From SKIA01 sp047602905 (GTDB lineage Archaea > Nanobdellota > Nanobdellia > Woesearchaeales > SKIA01), in assembly GCA_047602905.1 (NCBI GenBank), contig JBLKOP010000002.1, positions 82,874 through 146,873 on the forward strand: DNA of 64,000 bases, written 5' to 3'. The notes beneath the pieces are model-generated. The model was not told the origin of the DNA. It ran no database searches and saw only the letters and a program-made list of their open reading frames with translations. This document shows, in pieces, positions 60,729 through 64,000 of this stretch (the stretch's first letter is position 1; each line of letters starts with the position of its first letter). The translations under genes were made by a program, and so were the position numbers.

Positions 60729-61037
60729 CTAATCGAGTATTTCTATCTCGATATTGAGTCCTTCTGGTATTTGGACTCGCATGACCAATCGGAGGGCGCG
60801 CTCATCAACACCTAAGTCGATGAGGCGTTTGTGTATGCGCATTTCGTAGCGCTCCCACGTAGCGGTTCCTTCTCCGTCAGGACTTTTTCTTGTTGTTAGT
60901 TGTAGCCGTTTGGTTGGTAGCGGAATCGGTCCGCGCATATCGACTCCTGTCTTTGTGCTGATGTCTTTGATGTAGTCGCAGACTTCGTTGACTTTACTGA
61001 TGTCAGCACTTGCTAGTTTGATTCTCGCTTTCGGCAT
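60729..61037 (-). CDS. rps10: 30S ribosomal protein S10
   Basis: 102 aa. KARIKLASADISKVNEVCDY, RGPIPLPTKRLQLTTRKSPDG and YEMRIHKRLIDLGVD are diagnostic of archaeal S10 (eS20-like length). Follows EF-1A by 13 bases, the conserved tuf-rps10 order. Confidence 0.97.
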   Translation of the reverse strand: MPKARIKLASADISKVNEVCDYIKDISTKTGVDMRGPIPLPTKRLQLTTRKSPDGEGTATWERYEMRIHKRLIDLGVDERALRLVMRVQIPEGLNIEIEILD

Positions 61038-61050
61038 ATCTTCTTAACTC

Positions 61051-62328
61051 CTATTTTTTCTTGATGCTTATTGCCATTCCGGCTGCAACGGTACTTCCGC
61101 TGTCTCGGATAGCGAATCGTGCCATGTGTGGGTTGTCTTTTTGTGACTCAATAACCAGTGGTTGTACTGGTCTGCACGTTACGATTGCTGCGTCTCCGTT
61201 TTTGATGAAGTCAGGGTTTTCTTCTAGTACTTCACCAGTTGCTGGGTTTAGCTTTTTCTTGATTGCAGTGATGGTACACGCTTTCTGGTCTGTGTGTATG
61301 TGGAATACTGGTGTGTATCCTATTGTCATGACACTTGGGTGGTTTAGTACGACGATTTGTGCGTCAAACTCTTCTGCTACAGGTGGAGGTGCTTCCTCTG
61401 GTCCTAGTACGTCTCCTCGTGCAAGGTCTTTTTTTCCAAATCCTCGCACAGAAATTCCTACGTTGTCTCCTGGTTCAGCTTCTTTTTGCTGTGAGTGGTG
61501 CATCTCAATAGTTTTTACTTCTCCTTTGACTCCTGTTCCTTCTCGTCCAGGCATTGCGATGACTTTCTGTCCTACTCTCATAATTCCTGTCTCGATCTTT
61601 CCTACTGGTACTACTCCGATTCCGGTTATGTTGTAGACGTCTTGTACTGGCATACGCATTGGTAGGTCAGTTGGTTTTTCTGGTGCTTCAAAGCCGTCAA
61701 TCATTTGTAGCAATGTTTCTTTTGCGAATGGTAAGTTTTCGCTTTTCTTTGCTACGTTGTCTCCTGGTAGGCTTGCTATTGGTACGAATCGTATTCGTTC
61801 CATCTTGAATCCTACGCTTTTTAGGAGTTTAGTTACTTCTTCTACTACTTCGTTAAAGCGTGCTTCTTTGTAGTCTACCATGTCCATCTTATTTACTGCT
61901 ACGATGAGTTGGTCTACTCCTAGTGTTCTGCTTAAGAAGACGTGTTCTTTTGTTTGGGAGTTTACTCCGTCGTTTGCTGCTACAACGAGTACTGCTGCGT
62001 CTGCTTGACTTGCTCCTGTGATCATGTTCTTAATGAAGTCTTTGTGTCCTGGTGCGTCGATGATTGTGAAGTCGTACTTATCTGTTTCAAATCGTTTGTG
62101 CGCTAGGTCGATGGTTACTCCTCGTTCTTGTTCTTCTTTGAGGTTGTCCATAACGTACGCAAACTCGAATCCGCTCTTTCCAAGCTCTGCTGCTTTGTCC
62201 TTTAACTTTCTTAGTTGTTGTTCACTGATGTTTCCACTGTCAAACATGAGTCGTCCTACTGACGTGCTTTTTCCGTGGTCTACGTGTCCAATGAACACCA
62301 AGTTCATGTGTTTTTTTTCTCTTGCCAT
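61051..62328 (-). CDS. tuf: Translation elongation factor EF-1A (aEF1A)
   Basis: 425 aa. G1 GHVDHGKST, switch I region EEQERGVTIDLAH, G3 DAPGHKDF, G4 NKMD, then beta-barrel domains II and III (HPSVMTIGYTPVFHIH). Delivers aminoacyl-tRNA to the ribosome. About 180 bases separate it from EF-2, with a T-rich tract, so it may have its own promoter. Confidence 0.97.
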   Translation of the reverse strand: MAREKKHMNLVFIGHVDHGKSTSVGRLMFDSGNISEQQLRKLKDKAAELGKSGFEFAYVMDNLKEEQERGVTIDLAHKRFETDKYDFTIIDAPGHKDFIKNMITGASQADAAVLVVAANDGVNSQTKEHVFLSRTLGVDQLIVAVNKMDMVDYKEARFNEVVEEVTKLLKSVGFKMERIRFVPIASLPGDNVAKKSENLPFAKETLLQMIDGFEAPEKPTDLPMRMPVQDVYNITGIGVVPVGKIETGIMRVGQKVIAMPGREGTGVKGEVKTIEMHHSQQKEAEPGDNVGISVRGFGKKDLARGDVLGPEEAPPPVAEEFDAQIVVLNHPSVMTIGYTPVFHIHTDQKACTITAIKKKLNPATGEVLEENPDFIKNGDAAIVTCRPVQPLVIESQKDNPHMARFAIRDSGSTVAAGMAISIKKK

Positions 62329-62481
62329 TGTAATGTACCCTCCGTTGGTATAGATAGGTAGTTCGTGAGAACTCGAGACGATTTATAAATATTACCCATG
62401 CTTGCTTTTTGTGTAAACACTTGTTTTTGCGCTTATATGCTTGTTTTCGTTGTTCTTAGCGTTTATGCGTGTTTTATGAGT

Positions 62482-62505
62482 AAAAGAAAAAAAATATTTT
62501 GTTTT
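62482..62505 (-). terminator. T-rich terminator after EF-2
   Basis: Reverse-strand AAAATATTTTTTTTCTTTTAC just past the EF-2 stop, matching the pattern found after rps10, dnaK, csp and the repeat lipoprotein. Confidence 0.5.
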
Positions 62506-62511
62506 AGGTAA

Positions 62512-64000
62512 TTATTCGTTTGCTGAGAGGCCTTTTCTGCTTCTTATTTGTTCAATAATTTTTTGTTGCAGCTCTTCTGGGAGTTTCTCGTAGCTTTGTT
62601 GGATTACGCTGCTACTTCCTCGTCCTCCTGTTGCGCTTCGTAGGTCGTTACTCATCCCAAACATTTCTCCTACGGGTATTTTTGCGGTTATTTGTTGCAT
62701 GCTTCCGTCTGCTTGCATGTCTAGGAGTTGTCCTCGTTTGTTACTGATTAACTTACTGATTTCTCCTACGTACGTTTCTGGTGTGTCAAACATGAGTGTT
62801 TGTATTGGCTCGTACAGGAGTGGGCGTCCTTTAGCTATTGCTGCTCGTATTCCGTCTCGTACTGCTGGGTAGAGTTGTGCTGGTCCTCTGTGAATTGCGT
62901 CTTCGTGTAGTTTCGCGTCTGTGAGCGTTACCATTACTCCAATACATGGCTCGTGTGCTATTGGTCCTTTGTTCATGACGTCTTCAAACATGTCGTTTAC
63001 CATTTCTTGGATTTCTCCTATTTGTACTATTCCTCGTGTTCCGTCTATGAGGATGTTTCCGTTGAAGATGTCTCGTACGCTTCTTGCTTCTTTTGTTTCC
63101 ATTCCTGCTTCTACGAGTGCTTCCCAGACTTCTCGGTCTTTGTTCTTTACTCGTCCTTGAGAGACTTTTCCTGATTTAATTGCTTCTGCGATGTTTGCGG
63201 GTATTGGTTGTGCGGTGAAGTAGAGTCTGTTGTGTTTGTTTGGGCTTTTTCCTTCTGCGTCTTCTGGCGCTGGTTTCATGATTGCTTCTCTGTACACAAC
63301 TACTGGTGGACTCGTTACTATCTCTACTCCTTTCTCAGTGAGTATTCTGTTCTCTATGATTTCTAGGTGTAACTCTCCCATTCCGCTCATGAGGTGTTCT
63401 CCTGTTTCTTGGTTAATCTCGATTTGTACTCCTGGGTCTTCTTTGTTTACTTGTATGAGTACTTCTACGAGTTTTGGTAGGTCTTGGGGTCTTTTTGCTT
63501 CTATTGCTTTAGTAATTACTGGGTCAAAGATATGGCTTATTGCTTCAAAGGGTGTTTGTTCTCCTGTTGTTGCTGTTTCTCCTGGAAACGCGTCTTTGAG
63601 TCCTCCTATTCCTATGATGTTTCCTGCTACGCTTCCATCTACGATTTCTCTTTTTGCTCCGTTGTAGATGAATACTTGCTGTACTCGGTTGTTTTGTTTT
63701 GCTTTGTTTAGGTAGAGGGTGTCTCCTCTTTTTATTGTTCCGCTAAAGATTCTTCCTGCGCATATCTCTCCTGCTTGTGGGTCGATGGTGATTTTTGTTA
63801 CTACGAATGCTGCTGGTCCTTTTGGGTTTGCTTCTATGAGGCTTCGTCCAAACTCGCTTTCTACGTCTCCGTGCCAGATTTTTGGTATTCTGTATGGAGA
63901 TGCTTGTACTGGGTTTGGTAGGTGTTTTACTACTGCGTTTAGTACTACTTCGTGTATGGGTGCTTTTTTTTGTAGTGCTTTTCTTGCTTCCTCGCTTCCG
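62512..64000 (-). CDS. fusA: Translation elongation factor EF-2 (5' end outside window)
   Basis: 496 C-terminal residues; the frame is open to the window edge, so the G domain start is missing. Seen: domain II (GRIFSGTIKRGDTLYLNKAK), domain III SGMGELHLEI, domain IV with GTRGIVQIGEIQEM and IHRGPAQLYPAVRDGIRAA, and domain V (KIPVGEMFGMSNDLRSATGGRGS). It lacks the very long lineage inserts. Translocation GTPase; the diphthamide His would be in the domain IV tip (EDAIHRG). A Met within this gene at 63390 is not a real start. Confidence 0.95.
   Translation of the reverse strand, partial: GSEEARKALQKKAPIHEVVLNAVVKHLPNPVQASPYRIPKIWHGDVESEFGRSLIEANPKGPAAFVVTKITIDPQAGEICAGRIFSGTIKRGDTLYLNKAKQNNRVQQVFIYNGAKREIVDGSVAGNIIGIGGLKDAFPGETATTGEQTPFEAISHIFDPVITKAIEAKRPQDLPKLVEVLIQVNKEDPGVQIEINQETGEHLMSGMGELHLEIIENRILTEKGVEIVTSPPVVVYREAIMKPAPEDAEGKSPNKHNRLYFTAQPIPANIAEAIKSGKVSQGRVKNKDREVWEALVEAGMETKEARSVRDIFNGNILIDGTRGIVQIGEIQEMVNDMFEDVMNKGPIAHEPCIGVMVTLTDAKLHEDAIHRGPAQLYPAVRDGIRAAIAKGRPLLYEPIQTLMFDTPETYVGEISKLISNKRGQLLDMQADGSMQQITAKIPVGEMFGMSNDLRSATGGRGSSSVIQQSYEKLPEELQQKIIEQIRSRKGLSANE

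Noticed and set aside
62512..63390. EF-2 beginning at an internal Met (63390)
   Set aside because: The same frame is open to the window edge and encodes normal EF-2 domain II/III sequence upstream, so the gene simply starts outside the window.

Overview
The window is archaeal. Evidence: a reverse-strand chain of archaeal information-processing genes (RNase P Pop5, proteasome alpha, SBDS, exosome Rrp4, Rrp41 and Rrp42, RpoK), the rpl37ae-rpoP-pcc1-prefoldin cluster, aIF5B, Cbf5, XPD helicase, archaeal ATP-dependent DNA ligase, SepF, ZPR1, EF-1A, EF-2 and S10, together with TATA boxes about 25-30 bases before start codons (leaderless transcription). Several conserved proteins are unusually short (prefoldin beta 74 aa, Pop5 93 aa, GrpE 157 aa, CDSs overlapping by ATGA throughout). 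With bacterial-type DnaK-DnaJ-GrpE, CspA and an RhlE-like helicase, this suggests a DPANN-type archaeon, perhaps Woesearchaeota-like. That placement is inference. No rRNA, tRNA, CRISPR array or intact transposase was seen.

Layout. 1-3597: branched-chain amino acid type ABC importer (livG partial, livM, livH on the reverse strand, divergent lipoprotein receptor forward). 3598-6210: decayed spacer and an AT-rich island carrying a short RtcB-like RNA ligase homologue and an unknown protein, with gene fragments at both edges. 6235-14832: accessory genes: nucleotidyltransferase, TauE/SafE exporter, TrmB-like and double Lrp-like regulators, a secreted protein, an S51 peptidase, three GNAT acetyltransferases, an SDR pseudogene and unknown operons. 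14899-31716: mostly housekeeping: TyrRS, DEAD-box helicase, the rpl37ae cluster, HAD, PUA proteins, a SpoT-like HD protein, aIF5B, a coiled-coil/AAA pair, DNA ligase, nitroreductase, XPD. 31683-36510: a stop-interrupted gene, a structured-looking non-coding stretch, a convergent RelE-type toxin and candidate antitoxin, HIT protein, small unknown genes and a repeat lipoprotein. 36577-40941: chaperone genes (Hsp20-like, 44-aa protein, grpE, dnaK, dnaJ) with a divergent HTH regulator and a perfect palindrome in the leader. 40973-46127: giant surface subtilase and a Dpm1-GtrA glycosyltransferase. 46240-51629: proteasome-like Ntn-hydrolase candidate, Cbf5, membrane and coiled-coil proteins. 51665-55838: exosome/proteasome superoperon. 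55950-59291: phosphomannomutase, an RHH-nucleotidyltransferase fusion and a tRNA methylthiotransferase. 59366-64000: SepF, ZPR1, cold-shock protein, S10, EF-1A and EF-2 (5' end outside the window).

The most interesting candidates for undescribed biology are the RtcB-like island, a Thr-Asp-Lys Ntn-hydrolase at 46240, the chaperone operon with its candidate local regulator, the coiled-coil/AAA pair, the RHH-nucleotidyltransferase fusion, and the tail-to-tail toxin/antitoxin pair.
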